Notes under the pieces: generated by a model
The model's database searches: none
What the model saw: the letters and a program-made list of their open reading frames with translations, nothing else
What the model was told of the DNA's origin: nothing
In this document: positions 1 through 8,855 of the stretch, piece after piece
Layout of the letters: each line of letters opens with the position of its first letter
Position numbering within the stretch: the stretch's first letter is position 1
Position numbers and translations under genes: made by a program
DNA from: Sphingobium sp. CR2-8
GTDB lineage: Bacteria > Pseudomonadota > Alphaproteobacteria > Sphingomonadales > Sphingomonadaceae
DNA: 64,000 nucleotides
Direction: 5' to 3'
NCBI RefSeq assembly: GCF_035818615.1
Contig: NZ_JAYKZY010000002.1
Coordinates: 1,180,501-1,244,500, forward strand

Positions 1-24
1 TCGTTGCGATTTATAGAGGCTGTT

Positions 25-42
25 CCCCGGCCTTCGCCGGGG
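25..42. repeat. Single-arm palindromic repeat (CCCCGGC family)
   Basis: An 18-nt palindrome of the form CCCCGGC-CTTC-GCCGGGG lies just downstream of the beta-oxidation gene that ends at 49. It is one arm of a repeat that appears elsewhere in the window as inverted pairs (12508, 19469, 30800, 41779). It may help terminate transcription, but no U tract is visible. Confidence 0.75.
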
Positions 43-48
43 CACAGC

Positions 49-2225
49 TCATGCCGCTATGCGATCGGCGACCGGCCGATAGAAGGTCGCGCCGCTGGCC
101 GCCATGTCCCGCAATTGCTGCGTCGGGGTAAAGCGTGGGCCGTGCGCCGCCGCCAAACGGTCGAGCGTGGCGACGACATGGGCGATGCCGACCGTGTCCA
201 TATGGCTGAACGGCCCACCGGTATAGGGCGCAAAGCCCCAGCCGAAGATCGCGCCGATATCGCCATCTTCGGGCGTTTCCAGCACGCCTTCCTCGAAACA
301 GCGCGCGCATTCGATCAACTGGCGATAGAGCAGCCGCTCCTTCACCGCATCCACATCGGGCTGGCGTTCGGCGCGGGGAAGAGGTCGCCCAGGACAGGCG
401 CAAGATACTTCTTCCCGCCCTCGGGATAGTCGTACCAGCCCTTGCCGTTCTTGCGGCCCAGGCGGCCCGCTTCGACCATCTTCACCATGATGTCGTCCGA
501 ACCCTGCGGGACATAGGCGTCGCCCAGTTCCTTCTTGGCCGCCGTCATGATCTTGACGCCCAGTTCGATCGACACCTCGTCGCTGACGGCGAGCGGGCCG
601 GTCGGCATGCCCAACTGCTTGCCGGCATTTTCGATCAGCGCGGGATTGACGCCCTCGCCAACCAGTTCGGCGCCCTCCTGCACATAGGTGCCGAAGCTGC
701 GCGAAGTGTAGAAGCCGCGGCTGTCATGCACGACGATCGGCGTCTTCTTGATCTGCGCGACGAAATCCAGCGCCTTGGCGATGGCGGCCGGTCCGGTCTT
801 TTCGCCCAGGATGATTTCCACCAGCGGCATTTTTTCGACGGGTGAGAAGAAATGGACGCCGATGAAATTTTCGGGCTTCGTCCAGGCCTGCGCCAGCGTG
901 GTGATCGGCAGGGTGGAGGTATTGGACCCGAATATGGTGTCCGCGCCCAGCACTTCCTCAACCTTTTTCGTGACTTCCGCCTTGATGCTCACATCCTCGA
1001 ACACCGCCTCGATCACGAAGTCGGCCCCGGCCAGGTCGGCATAGTCGGTCGTGGGCGTCACGCGAGCCAGCGTTTCGGCCAGCTTCTCGGGCGTCATGCC
1101 CTTGCCCAATCGCTTGGTCAGCACCGCCTCGACATGCGCCTTGCCCTTTTGCGCATAGGCCAGGTCGCGGTCGAACAGCATGACCTCGATCCCCGCCTGC
1201 GCTGCGACGGTGGCGATGCCCGCACCCATCATGCCCGCGCCGAGCATGGCGAGCTTCTTGGTCGGTGCCTTGGGCTGGTCCTTGGGTCGGCGCGCGCCGC
1301 GTTCGGCGGCTTGCTTGTTGACGAACAGGGTGCGGATCATGTTGGACGCCTGCGGGTCGGCGGCGACCTTGGCGAAATATTTGCTCTCGATCCGGATTGC
1401 CCGGTCCATCGGCAGGGTGATGCCTTCATAGACGGCCGACAGCAAGGCGATCGGCGCATTCATGTTCCGCTGCGTCTGTTTCAGCGTCATCGGCAGCGCG
1501 CCCGCCATGGTCTGGACGAAGCCGGGGTTGAAGCCGCCAGCGCCGCCGGGCACCTTGAAGCCCTTCACGTCCCAGGGTTGGGTATTGGCGTTCGGGTTGG
1601 CCTTCACCCATTCGCGCGCGGCTTCGACCGCCGTACCCTGCGGCACGACTGCATCCACAACCTTCAGCATCGCGGCTTCCGCCGGGCGGAACAGCTTGCC
1701 CTGGAGCATATACATCAGCGACGCCTGCACGCCCATGATGCGCGGCAGGCGCTGCGACCCGCCACCGCCGGGGAACAGGCCGACCAGAATTTCCGGCAGG
1801 CCCAGCTGCGTCTTGGGGCTGTCGCCCACGAAGCGGCGATGGCAGGCCAGCGCCAGTTCGAACCCGCCCCCCACGCAAGTGCCCTCGATCGCACAGGCGA
1901 CCGGCTTGCCGCTGGTTTCCAGGCGACGGAACAGCGCGTTCAGCACGAACAGCTTGTCGAAGATCGCGGCGGGGGCGGGGCGCTCTCCGTCGCCCGTTGC
2001 CAGCATAGACCCGAAATATTTGAGGTCCATGCCCGCCATGAAGCCGCTGGCCTTGCCCGACGCGATGACCGCGCCTTTGATGGCGTCCTCCGACGCGATG
2101 CGCGTGATCGCGGCGTCCAGGTTCGCCAGGAAATCCGGGCCGATGACGTTCATCGACTGGTCCGGCACGTCGATCGTCAGGGTGGCGATGCCGTCGGCGT
2201 CGATATCGAAGTTGATGGTTTTCAT
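49..2225 (-). CDS. 3-hydroxyacyl-CoA dehydrogenase / enoyl-CoA hydratase, FadJ-like (one-base frameshift)
   Basis: Bifunctional fatty-acid beta-oxidation enzyme of the cytoplasm: it hydrates enoyl-CoA and oxidises 3-hydroxyacyl-CoA with NAD. Residues ~1-190 are a crotonase domain ([31 protein letters not shown]). Residues ~325-510 are the NAD-binding domain ([11 protein letters not shown]) with [10 protein letters not shown] and [14 protein letters not shown], followed by the C-terminal 3HCDH domains. The frame beginning at 2225 stops near 342, but the last ~100 residues (ending in the stop at 49-51) continue in another frame. One extra C in the C4 run at 375-378 would join them as [14 protein letters not shown] and give 725 residues, the usual length. 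The thiolase upstream (2332-3545) is the expected partner and probably shares the transcript. I regard the break as a sequence error. Confidence 0.93.
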
Positions 2226-2242
2226 GGCTTTGCCTTTACTCT

Positions 2243-2319
2243 CCGTTCGCCCTGAGCCTGTCGAAGGGCTTCTCTTTCTTTGCAGAAGGAAGGGGCTTCG
2301 ACAGGCTCAGCCCGAACGG
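2243..2319. repeat. Inverted pair of CTTCGACAGGCTCAG-family palindromes
   Basis: Two inverted copies of a repeat with the core CTGTCGAAG / CTTCGACAG and outer arms CGTTCG / CGAACG fill the gap between the thiolase and FadJ-like genes. The same pair recurs at 14697, 28154 and 48346. It can fold into a long hairpin between co-directional genes. No coding content is seen here. Confidence 0.85.
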
Positions 2320-2331
2320 GAAATGGGGGGA

Positions 2332-3545
2332 TCAGATACGCTCGATGATGATGCCGGTGCCCATGCCCGCGCCCACGCACAGGTTGATGAGCGCCGTGCC
2401 CTTGCCCGATCGTTCCAGTTCGTCCAGCGCGGTGCCCAGCACCATCGCCCCGGTCGCGCCCAGCGGGTGGCCCATGGCGATCGCGCCGCCATTGACGTTG
2501 ATCTTGCTATGGTCGAGGTCCATCGCCTGCATGTAGCGCAGCACGACCGACGCGAAGGCTTCGTTGAGTTCCCACAGGTCGATGTCAGCGGTGGTCATAC
2601 CGGCCCGCGACAGCAGCTTGCCCGCGACGAACTCCGGCCCGGTCAGCATAATCAGAGGCTCCGACCCGATCGAGGCCATGGCGCGGATGCGGGCGCGGGG
2701 CTTCAGCCCATATTTGTCGCCCATATTCTTGTTGCCGACCAGCACGGCCGCCGCGCCATCGACGATGCCGCTGCTGTTGCCGGCATGGTGGACATGGTTG
2801 ACCTTCTCCAGTTCGGGATAGCGCAGCAGCGCCACCGTGTCGAAGCCCGGCATGTCTTCGCCCAGCGCCGTGAAGCTGGGCTTCAACGCGCCCAGCGACT
2901 GCATCGTGGCATCGGGGCGCATATGTTCGTCATGGTCCAGCACCACCTGGCCGATCACGTCCTTCACCGGCACGATCGACTTGGCGAAGCGCCCCTCGTC
3001 CCAGGCCTGCTTGGCGCGCTTCTGGCTTTCCACGGCATAGGCGTCCGCATCGTCGCGGCTGATGCCGAACTTGGTGGCGATGACGTCCGCGCCGATGCCC
3101 TGCGGCGCAAAATAGGTCTTGTAGGCGACCGCCGGGTCCATCGCCCATGCGCCGCCGTCCGACGCCATCGGCACGCGGCTCATCGATTCGACGCCACCGC
3201 CGATCGCGAACATCGCCTCGCCCGAATAGACCTTGGCCGCCGCCATGTTGACGGCTTCGAGGCCAGAAGCGCAGAAACGGTTGATCTGCACGCCCGGCAC
3301 GGTCTGCGCATAATCGGCGTTCAGCACCGCGACGCGGGCGATGTCCGCGCCCTGTTCGCCGACCGGGCTGACGCAGCCCAGGATGACGTCGTCCACGTCC
3401 GCCGTGTCGATCCGGTTGCGGTCGCGCACGGCTTCCAGCACCTGCGTCGCCAGCTGTATGGGGGGATGTCGTGCAGCGACCCGTCGGCCTTGCCCCGGCC
3501 ACGGGGCGTCCTGACGGCATCGTAGATATAGGCTTCCATGTTCAT
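2332..3545 (-). CDS. Acetyl-CoA C-acyltransferase (thiolase), one-base frameshift near the N terminus
   Basis: Thiolase that cleaves 3-ketoacyl-CoA to acetyl-CoA, the last beta-oxidation step. Visible motifs are the nucleophile region [18 protein letters not shown] (Cys), the C-terminal [18 protein letters not shown] (His) and [13 protein letters not shown] (Cys). The N terminus [20 protein letters not shown] lies in one frame and the rest, from [12 protein letters not shown], in another. Restoring one base in the G6 run at 3460-3465 (plus strand) joins them as [16 protein letters not shown] and gives ~404 residues, normal for the family. Translation may start at 3545 or at the second Met at 3539, which has better spacing from the upstream GGAGAGGGA. 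It is the first gene of a beta-oxidation pair with the FadJ-like gene. Confidence 0.93.
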
Positions 3546-3595
3546 TCCCTCTCCGTGGGGGCCGTTCCGGCGCTTCGGATCTGGCCCCGAATGTA

Positions 3596-3611
3596 TTTAC
3601 GTTTACGTAAA
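3596..3611. promoter_or_regulatory. Operator-like palindrome upstream of the beta-oxidation pair
   Basis: TTTACGTTTACGTAAA, with arms TTTACG/CGTAAA, lies 50 nt upstream of the thiolase start. As I recall, this form matches binding sites described for regulators of fatty-acid and branched-chain acyl-CoA degradation in Proteobacteria (LiuR-type MerR proteins). Its place in front of a beta-oxidation operon fits. No such regulator is encoded nearby. Confidence 0.6.
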
Positions 3612-3956
3612 GTGCAAGTGTCTATTATCCTGTTCGCGGTGCCGCCAGCATGCCGTAGGGGCAGTTTGAAATTTTCGATTCAACTGTCCAACTCGCTGTC
3701 GCATTTTCCGTGCGTATCGCGCGAATCCCCAAGCCATTTCATGGTGATGCGCATCGGCATAGGCTGCGGCGAAGCACGGAATTGTCGTCCGTCCCGGATG
3801 CCGTGTCGCATCGACATGGTCGTCCGCTGTGTATCCTGGGTCACGGCCACCTCCCGTCGCCTTTGCGCGTGTCGGCCGACTGCCGGGCGACCGTGCTGCG
3901 GTCATGCCACCGCATCCAGCGTTGCGCACCTGACATAGTTGCCTATATCCCCTCGC
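3612..3956. other. Intergenic stretch with no convincing gene
   Basis: About 345 nt between the divergent thiolase and MFS genes. Open frames cross it on both strands but none shows a recognisable protein or a plausible start. It should hold both promoters. I see no repeat or terminator in it. Confidence 0.5.
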
Positions 3957-5626
3957 ATGGACAGTGCGCCGCCAGACCCAACTCAACCGCTCCCGTCGCC
4001 GCTCTCCATCCCCATCTTCCGCGCGATCTGGACCGCCAGCCTCGCGTCCAACTTCGGCGGGCTGATCCAGTCGGTCGGCGCGGCCTGGATGATGACGTCG
4101 CTGTCGGCGTCCCCCTCCTGATCGCGCTGGTCCCGGCGGCAACCACGCTGCCGATCATGCTCCTGTCGCTCTGGGCGGGCGCGGTCGCCGACAATCTGGA
4201 GCGGCGCAAGGTGATGATCGCCTGCCAGGCGTCGATGCTGCTGGTGTCGACCCTGCTGGCGGCCAGCGCTTGGGCCGGGCTTTTGACGCCCTGGCTGTTG
4301 CTGGGCTTCACTTTCCTGATCGGATGCGCGACCGCGATCAATGGCCCCGCCTGGCAGGCGTCGGTCGGCGACATGGTGCCGCGCGCCATCCTGCCCAGCG
4401 CGGTCGCGATGAACAGCATGGGCTTCAACCTGGCGCGCAGCGTCGGCCCGGCGCTGGGCGGCGTGATCGTCGCGGTCGCGGGCGCGGCGGCGGCGTTCCT
4501 GACCAACGCGCTCAGCTATATCGCGCTGCTGACGGTGCTGTTCCGCTGGCGGCCCAATCTGCCGCCCAAGCTGTTGCCGCGTGAGCGGCTGGGCGTCGCG
4601 ATGCAGGCCGGGCTGAACTATGTCGCCATGTCGCCCAATATCCGGCTGGTGCTGCTGCGCGCCGCGGTCTTTGGTGTGGGCGCCAGTGCGGTGTCCGCGC
4701 TGATGCCCTTGGTCGCCCGCGACCTGCTGGGCGGCGGCGCGCTGACCTTCGGCATGACGAGCGGCGCGTTCGGCATCGGCGCGGTGCTGGCCGCCCTGTC
4801 GACCCGCCGCCTGCGCGCGCGCTTCTCGGTCGAAACGATGGTGCGATCGGCGGCGCTGATCCTGGCGCTGGGTACGGCGATCACCGGGGTCGCCCACTGG
4901 CTGGCGCTGGCGTTGCTGGGCTATCTGCTGGCGGGCATGGGCTGGGTGACGGCGCTGTCCACCTTCAACGTGTCGGTTCAGATGTCCGCGCCGCGCTGGG
5001 TCGTGGCGCGGGCGGTGTCGCTCTATCAGATGATGGCGTTCGGCGGCATGGCGATCGGGGCCTGGCTGTTCGGCTGGCTGGCCGAACATCATGGCGTGGT
5101 CGAGGCGCTGTACGCCTCGGCCGCTGTCCAGGTCGTCGCTGCGCTGCTGGGCCTGCTGCGCCCCTTGCCCCAGATCGGCGAGGATAATCTGGACCTGCAG
5201 AATAGCTGGCGCGAACCCGACACCGCCGTGCCGGTGGAGCCGCGCAGCGGTCCCGTGGTCGTCACCATCGAATATCGCATTCCTGCAGGATCGGTCGTCC
5301 CGTTCCTGACCGCGATGAGCGAGCGGCGGCGCATCCGGCGGCGCGACGGGGCGCATGGCTGGTCGCTGATGCGCGACCTGGGCGATCCGGAACTCTGGGT
5401 GGAGCGCTATCATGTCTCGACCTGGCTCGACTATGTCCGCCACAATCAGCGGCGCACCGTGGCCGATGTCGACAATAGCGAAGCGATCCGCGCGCTGCAT
5501 GCCGGGCCTGACCTCCCGGTGGTCCACCGCATGCTGGAACGGCAGACCGGATCGCTGCCGATCAGCCGTGCGCCCGACGCGCGCGAGATCAGCGATCCGA
5601 TGACCGATCCCACCCGGTCGAGCTGA
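3957..5626 (+). CDS. MFS transporter, MFS_3 / EntS-like, with C-terminal extra domain (one-base frameshift)
   Basis: Inner-membrane major facilitator of the MFS_3 (EntS-like) type, presumably an exporter. The N terminus (FRAIWTASLASNFGGLIQSV) and the first helix are in one frame. The remainder (LIALVPAATTLPIMLLSLW onward) is one frame away. Adding one C to the C5 run at 4111-4115 restores TSLSASPLLIALV and a protein of 556 residues. About 12 hydrophobic segments span residues ~20-405. The last ~130 residues (from EYRIPAGSVV) are soluble and resemble the small alpha-beta domain appended to many MFS_3 proteins. Start chosen at ATG 3957; a TTG at 3939 is also possible. It converges with the next gene, whose stop is adjacent. 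Confidence 0.88.
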
Positions 5627-6225
5627 TTATCGCGGCGCGACCGGACGCAGGTCGGGCAGGTCTTCGGGCGTGTCGATGTCGTGCAGGATATTCCCCATCG
5701 TCTCGATCTGGATACCATGGCTCAGCAGCGCGCGGGCGCCCTGATCGCCTTTCAACTCCAGCAATTCGGGGAAATGCTTGCGCCCGATGAAGGCGGGGGA
5801 GAGGAGGAGAAGCCGTCGGTCGACGCGACGACCGATCGTATATCCTCTGCGGCCAGGCAGATGCGGTTATAATGGGTCTGCGGCACGTCCGGCATGTCGG
5901 CCAGGCAGATCAATATGCCGCGGATGCGGTTGTTGGGCATGACATGCTCGACCGCGCGCACGATGCTGCCCGCCATCCCGTCTTCGGGCCGGTCGTTGAC
6001 GATGATCGTATAGCCGCGCCGGTCGAGCTTGCGATGGATGACCGGCGCATAGGCGATCGGGCGCACGACCGCGATCAACTCGGCAAAGGCCATCGACGCC
6101 ACCGTCTCCAGCACATGCGCCGCCACCGGCTTTCCGCGCAGATTGGCCATCAGCTTGTCGGCCTCGCCGAAGCGGGAGGAGGTTCCGGCCGCCAGCAGGA
6201 CGGCGGCAATTCTTTCAGTACGCAT
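5627..6225 (-). CDS. MobA-like nucleotidyltransferase (one-base frameshift)
   Basis: NTP-transferase of the MobA/MocA family that transfers a nucleotide to a small molecule, often molybdenum cofactor. The N terminus has the signature AAVLLAAGTSSRFGEADKLM, and ILICLADMPDV holds the metal-binding Asp. The frame runs out after ~140 residues. One more base in the G5 run at 5795-5799 restores SPAFIGRKHFPELLEL and the conserved ending ILHDIDTPEDLPDLR, giving 199 residues with the stop at 5627-5629, directly abutting the MFS stop. No molybdoenzyme gene lies nearby, so the substrate is open. Confidence 0.87.
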
Positions 6226-6380
6226 GGAAGTTCAAGAACAAAGGCATGATGTCGTGGCGATCCCGATTATGCCCCGATTTGCCACCATGGCGATCTTGTG
6301 TCCAGCGATCCGAAAGGGACTGGCTATCGCGCACCCTAGCCGCCATATGCAGGCCCAACAGCATAAGGAGATGCCCGTTC

Positions 6381-6986
6381 ATGGCCTGTGAACTCGAAGC
6401 GGAGACTGTCGGCGAAGGCAAGGCGCCGGTTCCGGCCGAAGTCAGCGATGCGATCCGCACCCTGATCCGCTGGTCGGGCGATCAGCCCGAACGCGAAGGC
6501 CTCATGGAAACGCCCGAACGGGTGGCGCGCGCCTGGCGCGAATATTGCCGCGGCTATGCCGACGATCCGGCCTATCATCTTTCGCGCATCTTCCATGAAG
6601 TGGGCGGCTATGACGATGTCGTCCTGTTGAAGGATATTCCGTTCCAGTCGCATTGCGAACATCATATGGCGCCCATCGTGGGGAAGGCGCATATCGCCTA
6701 TCTGCCCGGCGACTATGTCGTGGGCATATCGAAGCTTGCCCGCGTGCTGCACGCCTATGCCAACCGGTTGCAGGTGCAGGAGCGGCTGACGTCCGAAGTC
6801 GCCAACTGCATCTGGGAGCATCTGAAACCCCAGGGCGTGGCCGTCGTGATCGAAGCGACCCATGGCTGCATGACCGGGCGCGGTGTGCGGACCCCCAATG
6901 TCATCATGAAGACCAGCCGCATGCTGGGCGTATTCCGCGACAGTGAAAAGTCGCGGGAGGAAGTGTTGAAGCTCATCGCTTCATGA
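6381..6986 (+). CDS. folE: GTP cyclohydrolase I
   Basis: Converts GTP to 7,8-dihydroneopterin triphosphate, the first step of folate and pterin synthesis, as a cytoplasmic zinc enzyme. The protein is 201 residues. It shows the zinc and active-site motif FQSHCEHHMAPIVGKAHIAY, the substrate-binding GISKLARVLHAYANRLQVQE and a second Cys in ATHGCMTGRGV. Start at ATG 6381 with AAGGAG 11 nt upstream. The stop overlaps the start of the next gene (ATGA), so the two are translationally coupled. Confidence 0.97.
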   Translation: MACELEAETVGEGKAPVPAEVSDAIRTLIRWSGDQPEREGLMETPERVARAWREYCRGYADDPAYHLSRIFHEVGGYDDVVLLKDIPFQSHCEHHMAPIVGKAHIAYLPGDYVVGISKLARVLHAYANRLQVQERLTSEVANCIWEHLKPQGVAVVIEATHGCMTGRGVRTPNVIMKTSRMLGVFRDSEKSREEVLKLIAS

Positions 6987-7822
6987 GTGAAGAGACGGAA
7001 CCTGCCTATCGCCCGCTGGGCAAGGCGCGCGGAGAGGCCGAACCGGTCGGCGCGCCGATGGCGGCCAAGCGGCTGGCGCTCGTTACGGGCGGGCATCGGC
7101 GGCTGGGCGGCATCATCGCCTCCGCGCTGGCAAAGGCGGGCCATTCGCTCGCCATCCATGGCAGCCACGACACGCGGCTCGATTCCCATCTGGCGCTGAC
7201 CTTCGAGGAGGAGGGCACGGAATGGGACGGCTTCGTCGTCGATTTCGCCGATCCCGAAGGGGCGGAGGAACTGGTGGCGCGGGTGGCGGAGCGCTTCGGC
7301 CGCCCGCCCGACATATTGATCAACAGCGCGGCGATGTTCGGCCAGGATCGGCTCGACACGGTCACGGCCGAAGACCTCATGCGCCACTATGCCGTCAATT
7401 GCGCCGCGCCGACCCTGTTGACGAAAGCGTTCGCCACCATACCTGCAGGCGTGGGGGATCGGTGCATCGTCAACATCCTGGATCAGCGCATCGATCATCC
7501 CCATGGCGACCAGCTGGCCTATACCCTGTCGAAGCTGGCGCTGGCCGGACTGACGCGCACCAGCGCCGCCAGCCTGGCGCCCAAGGTGCGGGTCAATGCC
7601 GTCGCGCCGGGGCTGACCATCGCGACGCCGGATTATGACGAAGCGCAGATGGAGCGGCTGGCCGAGCTGATGCCGCTCGCCCGCCTGCCGCAGGCGGAGC
7701 AGATCGCGCAGGCGGTCCTCTATCTGGTGGAGGCGAGCGCGGTGACCGGGCAGACGCTCTATGTCGATGGCGGCGCGCACCTCAAAAGCTATGACCGGGA
7801 TTTCATGCATCTGTGCCGATAG
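6983..7822 (+). CDS. Pteridine-reductase-like short-chain dehydrogenase (FolM/PTR1 type)
   Basis: NADPH-dependent SDR of 279 residues. The nucleotide-binding motif is TGGHRRLG, which fits TGX3RXG, the hallmark of pteridine reductases, rather than the usual TGX3GXG. The catalytic Tyr-Lys are in AYTLSKLAL, and the C terminus has VTGQTLYVDGGAHL. Residues 1-25 form a leader before the Rossmann fold. It overlaps folE by 4 nt (ATGA), which strongly suggests a pterin substrate: reduction of dihydromonapterin, dihydrobiopterin or dihydrofolate. The exact substrate cannot be read from sequence. Confidence 0.87.
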   Translation: MSEETEPAYRPLGKARGEAEPVGAPMAAKRLALVTGGHRRLGGIIASALAKAGHSLAIHGSHDTRLDSHLALTFEEEGTEWDGFVVDFADPEGAEELVARVAERFGRPPDILINSAAMFGQDRLDTVTAEDLMRHYAVNCAAPTLLTKAFATIPAGVGDRCIVNILDQRIDHPHGDQLAYTLSKLALAGLTRTSAASLAPKVRVNAVAPGLTIATPDYDEAQMERLAELMPLARLPQAEQIAQAVLYLVEASAVTGQTLYVDGGAHLKSYDRDFMHLCR

Positions 7823-7906
7823 GATCGGCGCAAATGCGGGCGCCTGGGGGCTGGCGCAGGGCCGCCCATGCCCATAAAGCGGTCCCAAATACATAAGGAG
7901 ATGGCG

Positions 7907-8686
7907 ATGACCTATGAAACGATCCTTGTCGAACAGCGCGATGCGGTGACGCTGATCACGCTCAATCGGCCGCAGGCCTTGAACGCGCTTAACAGCCATG
8001 TCCTGAAGGATCTGAGCGCCGCCTTCGGTGCCTATGACGCAGACCCGACACAGCGCTGCGCGGTGCTGACCGGCAGCGGTGAAAAGGCGTTCGCAGCGGG
8101 CGCCGACATCAAGGAGATGGTGGAGAAGGACGCCGCCGATTTCTTCTTGCAGGATTTCTTTTCCGGCTGGCAGACCGGGGTCGTCGCGACCCGCAAACCG
8201 TGGATCGCGGCGGTGCAGGGCTTCGCGCTGGGCGGCGGATGCGAATTGGCGATGATGGCGGACTTCATCATTGCGGGCGATACGGCGAAATTCGGGCAGC
8301 CCGAAATCAAGCTGGGCGTCGCGCCGGGCATGGGCGGGTCGCAGCGCTTGACCCGCGCGGTGGGGAAGGCGAAGGCGATGGAATTGTGCCTGACCGGCCG
8401 GATGATGGACGCGGCCGAAGCCGAGCGGTCGGGTCTGGTAAGCCGCGTCGTGCCTGCCGCCGACCTGCTGGACGACGCGCTCAAGACCGCCGCGACGATT
8501 GCGGCGCAGCCGCCGATGGCCGCGATGGTGAACAAGGAAATGGTCAACATCGCCTTCGAAACCGGGCTGGCGCAGGGCCTTTTGACCGAACGTCGGCTGT
8601 TCCAGATCCTGACCGCGACGGAAGACAAAAAGGAAGGCATGACCGCCTTCGTGGAAAAGCGGCCCGGTGTGTGGAAGGGGCGTTAA
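7907..8686 (+). CDS. Enoyl-CoA hydratase
   Basis: Crotonase-family hydratase of 259 residues acting in short-chain acyl-CoA degradation. The oxyanion motif is [19 protein letters not shown], and the catalytic Glu region is [20 protein letters not shown]. Start taken at ATG 7907 because AAGGAG at 7894-7899 is then 7 nt away; the ATG at 7901 would have almost no spacing. It may serve valine or fatty-acid breakdown with the dehydrogenase and hydrolase 6 kb to the right, but it stands alone here. Confidence 0.95.
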   Translation: MTYETILVEQRDAVTLITLNRPQALNALNSHVLKDLSAAFGAYDADPTQRCAVLTGSGEKAFAAGADIKEMVEKDAADFFLQDFFSGWQTGVVATRKPWIAAVQGFALGGGCELAMMADFIIAGDTAKFGQPEIKLGVAPGMGGSQRLTRAVGKAKAMELCLTGRMMDAAEAERSGLVSRVVPAADLLDDALKTAATIAAQPPMAAMVNKEMVNIAFETGLAQGLLTERRLFQILTATEDKKEGMTAFVEKRPGVWKGR

Positions 8687-8765
8687 GCCTGTCACGACGG
8701 TTTGATAATCTCGCGGCGGGCTGATAAATTCTCATTGGTTCGTGGCGGAGTTCCCCGGCACTTTC

Positions 8766-8843
8766 GTTTCACAAGAAAACGCAGAAACGACGGCGGAGAG
8801 GCGCGCAGCTTTGCGCGACCTCTTTGCCGTCGCGTCGTGAAAC
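8766..8843 (+). promoter_or_regulatory. Structured leader upstream of the TonB receptor gene
   Basis: A long hairpin can form at 8788-8832: CGACGGC and GGAGAGG pair with CCTCTTT (two G-U) and GCCGTCG, then CGCGC with GCGCG around a six-base loop AGCTTT, with one bulged A. It is enclosed by the perfect repeat GTTTCAC (8766-8772) / GTGAAAC (8837-8843), and the ribosome binding site AGGGAG follows directly. There is no U tract, so this is unlikely to be a simple terminator. A regulatory leader is an inference. Confidence 0.55.
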
Positions 8844-8855
8844 AGGGAGTTCCGC

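Noticed and set aside
852..2255. A 467-codon open frame opposite the FadJ-like gene
   Set aside because: High-GC shadow: Arg/His/Gly-rich translation without family features, opposite a clear gene.
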